From positions 56,374,501 through 56,438,500 of the forward strand of contig CP136891.1 in assembly GCA_034359265.1 (NCBI GenBank): 64,000 nucleotides of DNA, given 5' to 3'. The notes under the pieces are model-generated. The model ran no database searches and had not been told where the DNA came from. It was given only the letters and a program-made list of their open reading frames with translations. This document shows positions 1 through 10,352 of the stretch, in pieces; within the stretch, counting starts at the first letter, position 1; each line of letters opens with the position of its first letter. The translations under genes were made by a program, and so were the position numbers. The DNA comes from Canna indica. Its lineage: Eukaryota; Streptophyta; Magnoliopsida; Zingiberales; Cannaceae.

Positions 1-381
1 GAGGCCGCAGGTGGCTGGGACCATGGCCGCATATATGGCTTTGCAGATAGTGGTCATGCGCGAGCCGTGCTAGGGCCACTTGGGGCACCGACCCCTCCGA
101 TCGCTGGTGAGTGGCCGTCCACCTCCAGATCCAGTTATGATCATAGGAGCAGGATAAGGACACTAGAGGAGACAGTCGCGCGTCAGACTGAGATGATGGA
201 GCGCCAGAGTCAGATGATGGCGGAGATGCATGCTATGCTATGCAACATGTCAGGTCATCCCGGATCAGGCATCTCTTCGGCATCATCTGATCCATCGTCC
301 TCGAGTCAGTCCACGCCGGTGTACACTCAAGCACTCCAGACCCCGCCATATGATCCAGACCATCCTCCATCATCATCGTGA
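1..381 (+). pseudogene. C-terminal part of En/Spm-type plant transposase (second CACTA gene)
   Basis: The frame is open from base 1 to a TGA at 379-381, giving 127 residues of the C terminus of the plant En/Spm (Ptta) transposase family; the start is outside the window. It is recognisable by its match to the same region of the CACTA-2 transposase (16444-16659 plus 7449-7630, minus strand). Shared blocks are FADSGHARAV, the PSTSR segment, EETVAR, and the Ser/Pro-rich tail ending PPYDPD. The piece between EETVAR and the tail is Gln/Met-rich and probably helical. In this family the product binds transposon ends; that role is known from the family, not shown here. The visible part has no internal stop, but the gene is called a fragment because it is cut by the window edge. 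Confidence 0.75.
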
Positions 382-649
382 GATTTTTTTTATATTGACT
401 TTGTTACTTAGATACTTATTTAATTTATTTTGTTTGGATATTGATACTTCAAATTTGTATTTGAATAGTTTTTATACTATTGTGGATAATTATAAATATA
501 AGTATAATTGTTTTGATGTATATCTTGGTGTATTTGTGATGTGTGAATGAATGTGTGTATGGGTGTATGGGTGTGTGAGTTATGTATCAGATAATGTATC
601 AATGTATCAATGGAAATTTGAAATTTGAAATTTTTTCGTTTTAAGGTTT
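382..649. other. AT-rich CACTA spacer, no gene
   Basis: This is AT-rich sequence between the transposase stop codon and the subterminal repeats, with short gtgtatg repeats near 550-600. The corresponding spacer of CACTA-2 lies at 7190-7448. Short ORFs here look like chance. Confidence 0.6.
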
Positions 650-959
650 ACATCATCAGCAACGACTTTCCCACGGCCGTGTGTGAGAAAGCCGTTGCTA
701 AAAGTGTATTGAAAGCCGTTGCTGATGATCTACAGCAACGGTCTTTTACTAACGGCGTTGCTACAGACTCATTAGCCATTGCTATTAATGTTATCAGCAA
801 CGGCTCCGTGTCCGTGGCAAAATCGTTGCTGATAATATTTTTAGCAACGGCCTGAGCGGCCGTTGCTCATCCATTGCTAAGTTATCAGCGACGCGATTTT
901 CTGCCACGACTTCGTTGCAACGGCTGGCGCCGTTGCTGATGCCCATTATTGCAGTAGTG
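650..959. repeat. CACTA subterminal repeats and terminal inverted repeat
   Basis: Roughly a dozen copies of a 10-12 bp motif, cagcaacggc and variants, occur in both orientations and lead up to the CACTA terminus at 959. In En/Spm such arrays are the binding sites of the element's DNA-binding transposase protein. That function is inferred from the family. Confidence 0.8.
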
Positions 960-1197
960 CGCAACCCGCTAATCCAAACTAATCCCATGATAAAAATACA
1001 AGTATCAACACATGCACACCCATATGCAACATAGCCTAATAAATTAGCTATATAATTACAAACCAAAATTCAACTTACCCGAGCTCGCAAACTCTCACCG
1101 AACCATGAGTCGACTCGGCTCGACCTTGAACTAGCCCGCTATGCTGGCAGACACAAACAATAAGGGAAAAATAAATAAAAATTTCTAGGATATTACA
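960..1197 (-). repeat. End of Ty3-type LTR, interrupted by CACTA-1
   Basis: This matches the right-hand 230 bp of the LTR-like sequence ending at 56448: the block cttacccgagctcgcaa, the phrase accatgagtcga, and the terminus ggatattaca. It ends at 1197 next to element A internal DNA. It is therefore an LTR (or solo LTR) inserted in element A and itself invaded by CACTA-1. The rest lies outside the window to the left. Confidence 0.65.
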
Positions 1198-2509
1198 AAA
1201 TATCTACAATTAAGCCTAGAGGATATCAAACACTTCTCACCCTATCAACATGCATATCTATGAAAATAAACTCCCCCTATCTATATGCATAATTTTCCTA
1301 TATTTTCTTCTTTTTTTCCTATATTTTTCTCCTCCTTTTGACATCAATCAAAAAGGGCAAGAAAAGTCAATCTAGTCAAAGTTGAGACTTTAAAAGTATT
1401 TTTCATGAAACATGAAAATCTCAACCAAAGGGATGAAAAACAAATATTTGATATGAGACTAAACCATACATGATAGCAAAGAGTGATAACTAAAGTCCAA
1501 ATCCAAAAATCATCTATAAGCTTAAGTATCCATATTTTCAAGTATCGGTCAAAATATCAATCATGAGTATTCAAGTATTCAAAAACAATCATGAGTATAG
1601 AGACATCATTATATCACAAGTATTCAAGTATTATACTAAGATTTTTGCAAAATCAAACTTATATCTCATTCCTGAAAATTTTCTCAAACTTTTCATTTTC
1701 TTTTAGATAGCATAGCCTTTCATTAACATTTTCAACTTGCAAGTAGACTTCATTAGTAGATAATAAAATTAAGGCTACTAGCAAGCTAAACAAACCAAAT
1801 ATCAAAGAGAGATTCAAATATCATTTTCAAAATGCATCTTTGCTAGATAGTTTGAAATTCGTTTTAAGATATCATGAAATTGCCAAAGTTATCAAAATTT
1901 TACATACTCATGAAATTTCATAGATTTATCATGCAACATCAATCATGGGTATAGAGACATCATTGAACATGAATATTCAATTATTATACAAAGATTTTTG
2001 CAAAATTAAACCCATACCTCATTCTTAGAAATTTTGCCAAACTTGTCATTTTACTTTTCAATTTTTTCATGATAGCATAACCTTCCATTAACATTCTCAA
2101 CTTGCAAGTAGACTTCATTAGTAGATTTAATGAAAATAAAGCTACTAGCAAGCAACTCAAATCAAATAGCAAAGAGAAGAATCAAGTATCATTTTCAAAG
2201 TCCACTTTGCTAAATAGTTTGAAATCCGTTTCAAAATATATTATCATGAATCCGAAATGAATCAAGAGATCTCAAAATGTAAAATTTTGAAAAATAAGAT
2301 CTCCAACCCTTCCTATTGGTTGAAAACCGAAAGACCACAATGAGCCTACGATTTGGAACCGCAAGGTCGCATGAGCCCGTTATAGGCTACATAGGTCTTC
2401 GAAGAGACCGGGAAATCAAAATAAAAAATCATTCCATAAAACAAATTGAGAGTATGGAGATCAAATAGAATTAAGCATAGTATCATAATCTTCAACTAAG
2501 GTCAAACAA
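1198..2509 (-). other. Non-coding internal region of element A
   Basis: AT-rich DNA with no domain in any frame. Read on the minus strand it follows element B 11946-14560 in order: the segment about the cgcaaggtcgcatgagcccg block (2368-2388), the repeated caagtagacttcattagtag blocks, and the polypurine-type blocks near 1235-1290. It contains an internal direct repeat: 1561-1790 and 1944-2140 carry near-identical text (catcatt, tacaaagatttttgcaaaat, gcaagtagacttcattag). Confidence 0.7.
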
Positions 2510-2748
2510 TGCAAGTTAGAAGATGATACCAAAATAGTTTTGATGCCAACTTTACCTAAGGCATCAAGGTAGCTTGAAATTGCAACCAAGGGAGGATTCA
2601 TCATTCAAATCCATGGTCAACTTCAACACATCACTTTTCTTCAACCAGGTGTGGTAGCTCCCCCTACAAGAGAACAAGAAACCTTCGGCACGCAAATGGC
2701 TTTGGGTCCTTGGGGGTGAGTTGGCCTAGGAATCTAAAGTGTCTCAGC

Positions 2749-4049
2749 TGTTGGTGAAATGGTCACACTAGAGGGGGGGTGGGGGTGAATAGTATGTTAA
2801 CTAAATCTATTTGTCTAAATTCAATTTTAAACATTTCTTAGATTACTTAGGCAATTCACGATTAAATGAATAAATGCGGAAGCAATAAATGATAAAACAA
2901 TTAATACAAACAAAATATCAATGCTAAAACAATGATTTATAGTGGTTCGGCCCCAATGCCTACTCCACTACCTAAGCACCCCGCTCAAGATTTTCAAACT
3001 AAATTCACTAAATTATGAGTAGCTTACAATTGAGGACTTTACACCGAAAAGACCCTACACTCACCTCGAAGGCACTTCCACACCCGGAAGTATCCCGCCT
3101 TCCTACCGAGTGAGCTATCCCACCTCAATTCCTAAAACCTACTCGTAACTTAGTTTACACAAGTGGCTTTACACCTTCTACACCAAGGTAACCACTTACA
3201 CACAAGACCCCACACTAGGTCTTCTTACAAACTCAAGTAAATTAAAGTAAAAATAAATAAAAAATAAATCTATTACAAGAAGGAGGTGAAGAGAACTTAT
3301 CGCAATGAAAGCACATCTTCTTCTTGAACCTAGCACCCTTGATGAGCACTCCAATGAAGAACACTTGAAGATGAGGGATCAAGAGCTAGGTTTGAAGGAT
3401 TTGATCAGTGAGAAGCTTAGAGGATGCTAAAGATCAGTCTTTGAGGTTTATGAGCATCATTAAGAGCTTGGGAGAGAGTTTGGAGTGGGTATTTATAACC
3501 CCCGAAACAAAGGGCTTGTCAACGAGCGTATTTTTGCCCGTTGCTGATGCCTAGTCGCTTACCGGTTGATCTTTGGTCGACCGATCGCTGAGTGACCGAA
3601 GATAATCTGTCGCTTTTCGGCACACTTCGGTCGACGGAATTGGCTACTACCAATTTTTTGCCACATTCGGTTGACCGAATTGCCTTCTGCCCGATTTCCT
3701 CTTCTACCGGTCGATCGGTCGGTCGACCGAATTTGGGCAGGGCAATTTCTTGTGATTTTTTCTTGTGTGCTTCATTTTCGGGTTCCGGCCTTCAGCGTGC
3801 ATCAACTTGGAGAGCTTTCCATGTGTTCTTTAGACTCATCCAAGACGTCTTTGGTGCAGATTTCCGCGACGAACCCGAACACGTCGATCAATGTCCTTCT
3901 GATTTTTTGATTTCTTCGATATTTTCGATCGAGGACATTGAGTGCTAATCGATATGGAACCTGAAAATATTTCTTAATGAAACATTAGTTCCATGTTTGT
4001 TATCATCAAAACTGAAATTAAGACCAAGGTTGAAAACTTTAGACCAACA
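2749..4049 (-). mobile_element. Solo LTR of the A/B Sirevirus-like family
   Basis: The complete LTR of 1301 bp runs from TGTTGGTG at 2749 to GACCAACA at 4049 (minus-strand orientation). The flanking 5-bp repeats are tcagc (2744-2748) and ttagc (4050-4054), one mismatch. Element A gag sequence continues directly across it, as shown by alignment to element B 11680-11720. The LTR has a TATA-like tttata at about 3491 (tataaa on the minus strand) and the CpG-rich palindromic cggtcgaccg motifs near 3570-3730. It arose by insertion followed by LTR-LTR recombination, the usual origin of solo LTRs. The ORFs inside it are chance. Confidence 0.88.
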
Positions 4050-4114
4050 TTAGCAACACTTGGATTTTCTTTTAAATACACAATCATGAATAGCATGACC
4101 ATATATACCACAAT

Positions 4115-4661
4115 TATGGCTGAGCAAAACCCGATCCGACCCGAAAAAACCTGAAAACCTTAAAAAATTGACCCGAAAATTCATTTCGGGTCGGGTTATT
4201 CGGGTATATCGGGTCGGGTCGGATCTTATTTTTGAAAATTTTGTCTACTATTTCGGGTCGGGTCGGGTTTGGGTGAAAACCCTGACCCGACCTGATTTTA
4301 AATTAAATATATATTTGTATTATATATATTGATAAAAGATAGTGTTGGCTTTGTGGTTAAAGGGGTGTAGATAAAATTTAAGAGGTCTTGAGTTCAAGTC
4401 TTACTTGGCTTTAATTTTAATATAATTGTTCACCTTCTTTATCACTATTTTCAAGATGATTTTTTTTTAAATTTTTTTTTCTAAACCGAATTCGGGTTAT
4501 TCGGGTTAATTGGGCCGGGGCCCGATTTTTTCGAGTTATTCGGGTCGGGCCCTGATTAAAAAATTGGGTCGGGTCGGGTATAATTTGTTTTGAAAATTTC
4601 GGGTTAATACCTGATCAGGTCGGGTCGAGTATTGACCTAAACCGCCCGATGCTCAGCCTTA
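4115..4661. mobile_element. Non-autonomous hAT element with (gggtc)-rich interior
   Basis: The termini are TATGGCTGAGC on the left and GCTCAGCCTTA on the right, imperfect inverted repeats starting with TA as in hAT elements. A perfect 8-bp duplication, accacaat, flanks it at 4107-4114 and 4662-4669. Removing it restores continuity of the element A gag zinc-knuckle region. The interior has arrays of gggtcgggtcgg and the complement, and a tRNA-like stretch near 4345-4410. No transposase is present, so mobility would depend on another hAT. Confidence 0.85.
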
Positions 4662-5559
4662 ACCACAATAAAAATAATTTCCATGAAACTTTTTCTTTCT
4701 AGCTCTAAAGCATGCATGTGGGAACTAAGCTTAGAAATTTCTCTTTATTTTCCTATTTTCTTTATTCTTTTTCATAAGCAATTCATACATTTTTCTACAT
4801 TCTTCAATCAACTCATCATATGACATGTTAAATGAGCTTGAGTCGCTAGAATCACTATTTTGACAAGAAGCGATATAATTTACCTCATCATCGAATCCCA
4901 TGAGGCAAAGTTGAGAGGTGGCTTCATTGTCATGACAAGAGGATGCTTCTTGAGATTCGTAGGTGGATGTTGAAGCACTTATTCTCTTCTTGGCATTCTT
5001 CTTTAATGAAGGGCAATTCCTCTTAATGTGCCATTTTTCCTTGCACAAGTAGCATATAACCTTTGTTTTTCGGCTTTTTGATTTGCTTCTTTGACTAGAA
5101 GCACTAAGATCATCAAAACCGAGGTTAGTACTAGGGGGATGACCATTGTCATCACCATCCTCAATGAATACAGTAAGCTCTTCGATTTTAGCATAATCAT
5201 ATAACATATTTAATGTGGACCAAATATCAAATGTGGAAGAACAATGCGTAACATTTTCTAGTATATCATTTGAAAATGAGCAATATAGGAGATGCGTTGT
5301 TTTAGCATTCAATTCAAATAACTTAACTTGTTCTTGAGTCCAATCATTTATATCAATGGTGGGCTCAACATATTCACTCTTTAGCATGCACAATAGATCT
5401 AAACTTTGTGTTTTAAGAAAGGTATACATCCTACTCTTAATTCCAAACACCAAAATTTACCTCGTCAAACCTAGGTGGTGCAAATGCTATACTCTCTAGT
5501 GCCATTTTCCGGATCGAGGCAAGATGTAGACGAGATGGTGAAATCTCAATCCACGGCCC

Positions 5560-5571
5560 GCTCTGATACCA
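5560..5571 (-). promoter_or_regulatory. Primer-binding site of element A
   Basis: The minus strand reads tggtatcagagc, complementary to the 3' end of initiator methionine tRNA, a few bases inside the 5' LTR boundary at 5574. It fixes the element's orientation. Confidence 0.85.
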
Positions 5572-5573
5572 AA

Positions 5574-6692
5574 TGTTGGTGAAATGGCCACACTAGAGGG
5601 GGGGGGGTGTGTGAATAATGTGTTATCTAAATCTTTTTGCATAATTCCGATTTTAATCTTTTCTTAAACTACTTAGGCAATTCACAAATTCGAATAACAA
5701 GCGAAAGCAATAAATAAAACAATTAAGCAAACACAAGAGAGACAACACTAAAACAATGATTTATAGTGGTTCGGCCCCAATGCCTACTCCACTACCTAAG
5801 CACCCCGCTTAGGATTTCCAAACTAGTTTAACTAGATTAATTAGTATTCTTACAATGTGGACTTTACACCGGAAAGTCTCCGCTCTCAAACCGAAGGCAC
5901 TTTCACACCTGAAAGTATCCCGCCTTCCTACCGAGAGCACTCTCCCACCTCAACCTTAAGGACAACTCAACTAATCCTAGCAAACTATGTTTACACCAGT
6001 GGATTTAAACCTTAAACACGAAGGCTATAACCCAATTTCAAGACCTACACTCTAGGTCTTACACTAACTCAAATACAAGGAAATAAATAAGAAAATACAA
6101 CACTAAATGGAGCAATAGATCAAACAATAAAATACTTAGCTCCACAACAAACTCCCTAGTCCTCTTGATGCCTTAAGGTGATGAATCGCTGAAGCTTTGA
6201 AGACTATATCAAGGAATGGAGAGATCAAACTAGGGTTTCAAGAATGGTGGCTCAATCAAGTACAAAGATCTTCGAAATATGGCTCTATGGAAGCCTAGAT
6301 GATCATGTAAGGCACTCAAAGGCTTATATTTATAAGCCATGAAGGTAGAGACCCAAAACAGCACTCAACGGCTCGAAATAGAGCCATTTTCCATCATCCA
6401 GTCGCAGGCCGATCGATTGTCGGCCGATCGACTGAGCGACCGAGCGACCGAATGGCTTCTGCCCATTTCGGGCACCATTTAGTCGATCAACTGATTGATC
6501 AAAACTGGGCAGACTACTTGGATTTGGCTAATTTTTTTGCTCGTTTGTTCATTTTTTGGGTTCGGTCTTTGCTAGGTCCTCTTATATAACATTTCTTAAT
6601 TTTAAGTTAATAACTTTAAAACATAAATATTATATAAGGATTACCCCCATTTGGATTCAATAAAAATATCTAAAAAATCAAAATCTAACTTT
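5574..6692 (-). repeat. 5' LTR of element A, distal part
   Basis: This is the 3' three-quarters of the 5' LTR on the minus strand. It ends with TGTTGGTG at 5574 and runs to the CACTA-2 insertion site at 6692. It matches the B LTRs, including the cluster of cggccgatcg-type palindromes near 6410-6500 and a TATA-like tataaatataag (minus strand) near 6325-6336. The first part of the same LTR is 22844-23357. The bases ttt flank the CACTA insertion on both sides. Confidence 0.85.
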
Positions 6693-7180
6693 CACTTTTG
6701 GAATAATGAGCATCAGCAACGGTTGGATCCGTTGCTACGCCATTGCTGAAGACCGTCAGCAACGGCCAGCAACAGCTCCGCTTGTTGCAATGCAACTATT
6801 GCAGAATATCGCGTACCTAATAACTAAACAACGGATCTACAACGACCGTTCACGCCGTTGTAAATGCTATTATCAGCAATGGTTCCGCAATTGCTTAAAC
6901 CCGTTGTTGATACATCATCAACCATGAGTCAACAATGAGGCGCAGCTGTTGCTACTGCTTTTATCAGCAACGGTTCTGCAATGGTGTGAGGACTGTTGCG
7001 GATATTGCCATCAATAACGGTCGCCAAGCTATTGCAACGCCTTTGCTGAAAGGCTATTGTTAAGCCTTGCTGTTGTTCATCAGCCACAACTTTAAGTTTG
7101 CGGCCCAGGTATTACGATTCACTTTCTGTAACGGCTTTCACATGGACGACCATGGGAAGGCCGTTGCTGATGGTGTTAAC
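6693..7180. repeat. Left subterminal repeats of CACTA-2
   Basis: Direct and inverted copies of cagcaacgg and its variants begin 18 bp inside the element end and continue to about 7165. Many copies are mutated at CpG (for example cagcaatgg). They are the expected binding sites of the En/Spm DNA-binding protein, by family knowledge. Confidence 0.75.
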
Positions 7181-7448
7181 CTATAATTTAGAAATTTCAA
7201 AATTAGAAATTTCCATTGATACATTTATAACCTGATACATAACTCACACACCCATACACACATCCATTGACATACACATCAAAGATACACCCATAAATAA
7301 ATCAAAATAATTATACTTATAATTATAAATATCTACAATATGAAATCAAAACTATCGTAACAACACGATACGAATTAATATACAAACAAATCAATCAAGT
7401 AACAAGTATTTTCAAGATCACTACGTATCATAAAACAACAAAAGCTCT

Positions 7449-7630
7449 CTACGACAGTGAAGGAAGGTCGGGATCATATGGCGGGGGCTGGAGTGCTTTT
7501 GTGTACACCGGCGTGGACTGAGTCGATGATGATGGATCTGAGTGTACACTACTGGACTGACCTATCATCTGTATCTCCATGGCATGCATTTCAGCCATCA
7601 TCTCACAATGTCGTGCGACCGTCTCCTCCA
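7449..7630 (-). pseudogene. C-terminal exon of second CACTA-2 transposase, cut off by element B
   Basis: The minus-strand frame encodes EETVARHCEMMAEMHAM and the Ser-rich tail ending PPYDPDLPSLS, matching residues at the end of the transposase fragment at 1-381. The reading frame is severed at 7630 by element B and resumes at 16444. The flanking 5 bp are ctcca (7626-7630) and cacca (16444-16448), a 5-bp duplication with one change. Confidence 0.8.
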
Positions 7631-8608
7631 TGTTGGCTTAAGGTTTTCAACCTTGGTCTTAATATCAGTTTTGATGATAACAAACATGGAACTAATGTTT
7701 CATTGAGATATCTTTCAGGTTCCATATCGATTAGCGCATGATGTCCTCGATCAAAAATATCGAAGAAATCAGAAAATCGGAAGGACGTTGGTCAACGCGC
7801 TTGGATTCGTCGGGAAGATAGAGTCTAGGTTTAGGGTGTCTAGATTATATTGTAAATCCTCTTTATGATGCATAAGAACCCAAAAACCATTCCCGAATCC
7901 CAAATCATGAAAACCCGTAGACCGTCCTGAAATAACCTATGGAGCTCCTTGGAGAGCTATATGACCTAGATATTTTCCTAACATAAAAAATGGCATTAAT
8001 TGTTCCTTGGGTAGAAATTAGATAACAGGTATTTTAAAGGAATTTTTGGAAGCCTTTAGCCTACCCATATTTGACCCGGGAGATTAGAAGATTTTTGTTT
8101 TCTGAAAATTTGTACTAGACTCCAAAAACTAGATTTTGATTCTTAAGGATTTTGATTTTTTAGATATTTTTATTGAATCCAAATGGGGGGTAATCTTTAT
8201 ATAACATGTATGTTTTAAGTTATTAACTTAAAGTTAATAAATAATAAGTAGACTTAGCGAAGACGGAAATAGAAATGAGCAAACACAGCCTAAGCAAACT
8301 GGTCTGCCCAGTCTATTAAATTTTTGGTCGACCAGTCGGTTGATCGACAGAGGCAAAAAAATGGCAGTGTGTGCGTCGGTTGACCAGATTGCGGATCGCT
8401 GATCTCGCGACTCATTCGGTCGACCCGTCGATTAATCAATCAGCGCGAATATATTATAGAAGGTCCATCGGTCGATCGATTGGTCGACCGAATGGCGAAT
8501 TGATGAAGTTGCGATCCATTTGGTCGACACGTCGGTCGACCAAATAGTGTGATTTATTCACAGAAGGCGCAGTGGTCATAGGTGGTCGATCGATCGACGA
8601 TCGACCGA

Positions 8609-8742
8609 CATGAACTAGCCTCGGTGGCAGGAGGATTAGCGGTAGGAGCAAGTGCCACTGAATATGGAGTCTGACCGATCAGAGACTCTATAGCTCTCGT
8701 CCGACGATAACCTCGATCTACCATAGCTGTCCAATAATAATA
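8609..8742 (-). pseudogene. Captured fragment of CACTA transposase inside the element B 5' LTR
   Basis: This stretch matches 17634-17757 of the second CACTA-2 transposase gene with few differences, for example the shared ctctcgtccgacgataacc and tctaccatagctgtccaata. It encodes the RGYRRTRA motif on the minus strand. It lies in the insert separating the two copies of the duplicated LTR block and is absent from the 3' LTR, so it was acquired after, or separately from, the copying of the two LTRs. Confidence 0.8.
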
Positions 8743-9040
8743 GGGTATAGGTTCCCGGAACCAGTACCCAGAACCTGTACTCAAGAACCTATTCATTTTC
8801 AGGTTCCAGAACAGGTTCCAACAGGGTACATTGTTAGAACCTGTTCATTTATAGGTTCTAGGATAGGTTCCAACAGGGTACCCAAAACTTGTACCTTGAA
8901 ACCTGTATATGAACAGGTTCCAACAGGGTACCTAGAACCGGAATCGAACCTATGGTTTCGGGTAGGGTCCAGTTCCAGGTTTCAACAGGGTAGGGTCCGT
9001 GTATCATGACAAATACAGGGTACCCGGACCCGCTCACCCC
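8743..9040. repeat. Minisatellite-like ggttccaacagggtac repeats
   Basis: About 300 bp of degenerate repeats are built from aggttccaacagggtac and related units, some inverted. The right edge reads gggtacccggacccgctcacccct, resembling hAT subterminal DNA of the TAGGGGTGAGC type, but no target-site duplication was found. It is part of the insert in the B 5' LTR. Confidence 0.6.
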
Positions 9041-9520
9041 TAGTAATCCTTATATAACATTTATGTTTTAAAGTTATTGACTTAAAGTTAATAAATGTTA
9101 TATAAGTAGACTTAGCGAAGACGAAACCAGAAACGAGCAAACACAGCCTAAGCAAACTGGTCTGCCCAGTCTATCAAATTTTTGGTCGATCGATCGATCG
9201 ACCGACGGAGGCAAAAAAATGGCAGTGTGTGCGTCGGTCGACCGAATTGCGGATCGCTGATCTTGTGACTCATTCAGTCGACCCATCAGTCGACCGATCG
9301 GCATGAATATATTACTCATGGTTCGACCGATCGATCGATTGGATGGCAGATTGATGAAGTCGCGATCCATTCGGTCGACCGAACAGTGCGATTTATTCAC
9401 AGAAGGGGCAGCGTTCGCGGGCGGTCGATCGGTCGGTCGACCGACGATCGACCGACATGCGATCGAACGACGGAAACAGCTAGTTTTCCACCCGTTGACG
9501 TGCTATTTCTGTTACAGTGT

Positions 9521-9530
9521 TATAAATACC
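9521..9530 (+). promoter_or_regulatory. TATA box of element B 5' LTR
   Basis: The sequence tataaatacc sits in the same LTR position as tataaatacc in the B 3' LTR and the TATA motifs of elements A and C. Transcription would start a few tens of bases downstream. Confidence 0.65.
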
Positions 9531-10286
9531 CAAACCCAGCATTCCTTAAACAACTTTTTGATCACTGCTAACGTCCTTGAGCCATCCTTTGATCAATTCT
9601 AAGCTTTCATTGAGTTAATCCCATGAAAACCCTAGCTTTGATATCTCATCCCTTTGATTGAGCCTTGACTTCACTGATTCACCATCAATGACATCAAGAG
9701 GAAGCTAAGAAACTTTGTGTGGAGCTAAGTACTTCATTGTTTAATTTATTGTTCCATTTATTGGTGTATTTTATTGTTTATTTCATTGTAACTAAACCTG
9801 TGTAAACCTAGGTTGCTAGGTTTGATTGAGTTAGTGATTGCCTTGGTGTTAAGGTTTAAACCCACCGTTGTAAACATAGTTTACTAGGATTAGTTGAGTT
9901 GTCCCTTAGGTTGAGGTGGAAGAGTGCTGTCGGTAAGAAGGCGGAGACTTCCGAGTGTGGAAGTGCCTTAGGTCGAGAGTGAGACTCTTCGAGCCAAAGT
10001 CCTCTGTGTAAGGGAAACATCATTAATCTAGTAAAACTAAGTTTGGAAATCCTAAGCGGGTTGCTTAGGTAGTGGAGTAGGCATTGGGGCCGAACTACTA
10101 TAAATTTGTGTGTTAACATTGTAATCTTTTGTTTGTGCTTAATTGGTTTATCTTGCTTCCGCATTTAATCGTAAAATTACAATTTACCTAAACAATATAA
10201 GAAACGATTAAAATCGGAATTAGGCAATAAGAATTAGTAAACACACTATTCACCCCCCCTCTAGTGTGGCCATTTAGTCTAACAAT

Positions 10287-10298
10287 TGGTATCAGAGC
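10287..10298 (+). promoter_or_regulatory. Primer-binding site of element B
   Basis: The sequence tggtatcagagc lies 2 bp after the LTR end and is complementary to the 3' end of initiator methionine tRNA, the standard Copia primer. Confidence 0.9.
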
Positions 10299-10352
10299 AG
10301 GTTCGTAGCTTGAGATTTCATCATCTCTTCTACACCTTGTCTCGATCTGAGA

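Larger units (their letters stand above)
1..959 (+). mobile_element. CACTA (En/Spm) transposon, right-hand end (CACTA-1)
   Basis: This is the right end of a CACTA element whose other end lies outside the window. It contains the tail of a transposase gene (1-381), an AT-rich spacer, and from about 650 to 940 many copies of the subterminal motif cagcaacggc in both orientations. It ends with gcagtagtg at 951-959, the reverse complement of a CACTACTGC terminus. Beyond 959 the sequence matches the end of the Ty3-type LTR at 56160-56448, so the element is inserted in such an LTR. Family membership is clear; the length of the whole element is unknown. Confidence 0.85.
2510..5505 (-). pseudogene. Gag pseudogene of element A
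   Basis: This is a Copia gag related to the intact 530-aa gag of element B. It starts at the ATG complement 5503-5505 (B-like N terminus with the PPRF motif), has a frameshift near 5455, then an open stretch 5453-4731. That stretch holds the conserved IKSRMYTFLKTQ and LNAKTTHLLYCS segments and a zinc knuckle of the form C-x2-C-x4-H-x4-C (CYLCKEKWHIKRNC). Compared with B about 480 bp of coiled-coil coding sequence is missing. The second zinc-knuckle region is split by a hAT derivative (4115-4661) and then by a solo LTR (2749-4049). The last part lies at 2744-2510. Gag normally forms the cytoplasmic particle that packages element RNA; this copy cannot do so. Confidence 0.8.
7631..10284 (+). repeat. 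5' LTR of element B (enlarged)
   Basis: It starts TGTTGGCTTAAGG and ends TCTAACA just before the primer-binding site. It is 2654 bp against 1844 bp for the 3' LTR. The excess is a second copy of an internal block (8186-8611 and about 9045-9459) separated by a foreign insert (8609-9040). A TATA box, tataaatacc, lies at 9521-9530. CpG-rich palindromes such as cggtcgaccg are frequent at 8330-8610 and 9180-9470. ORFs within it are chance. Confidence 0.85.

Noticed and set aside
3592..3948. ORF of 118 codons in the solo LTR
   Set aside because: It lies in LTR DNA and the matching positions in other LTRs of the family do not keep the frame.
7449..7741. Plus-strand ORF across the left CACTA/B junction
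   Set aside because: It reads antisense to the transposase tail and runs into the B LTR, so it is a chance frame.
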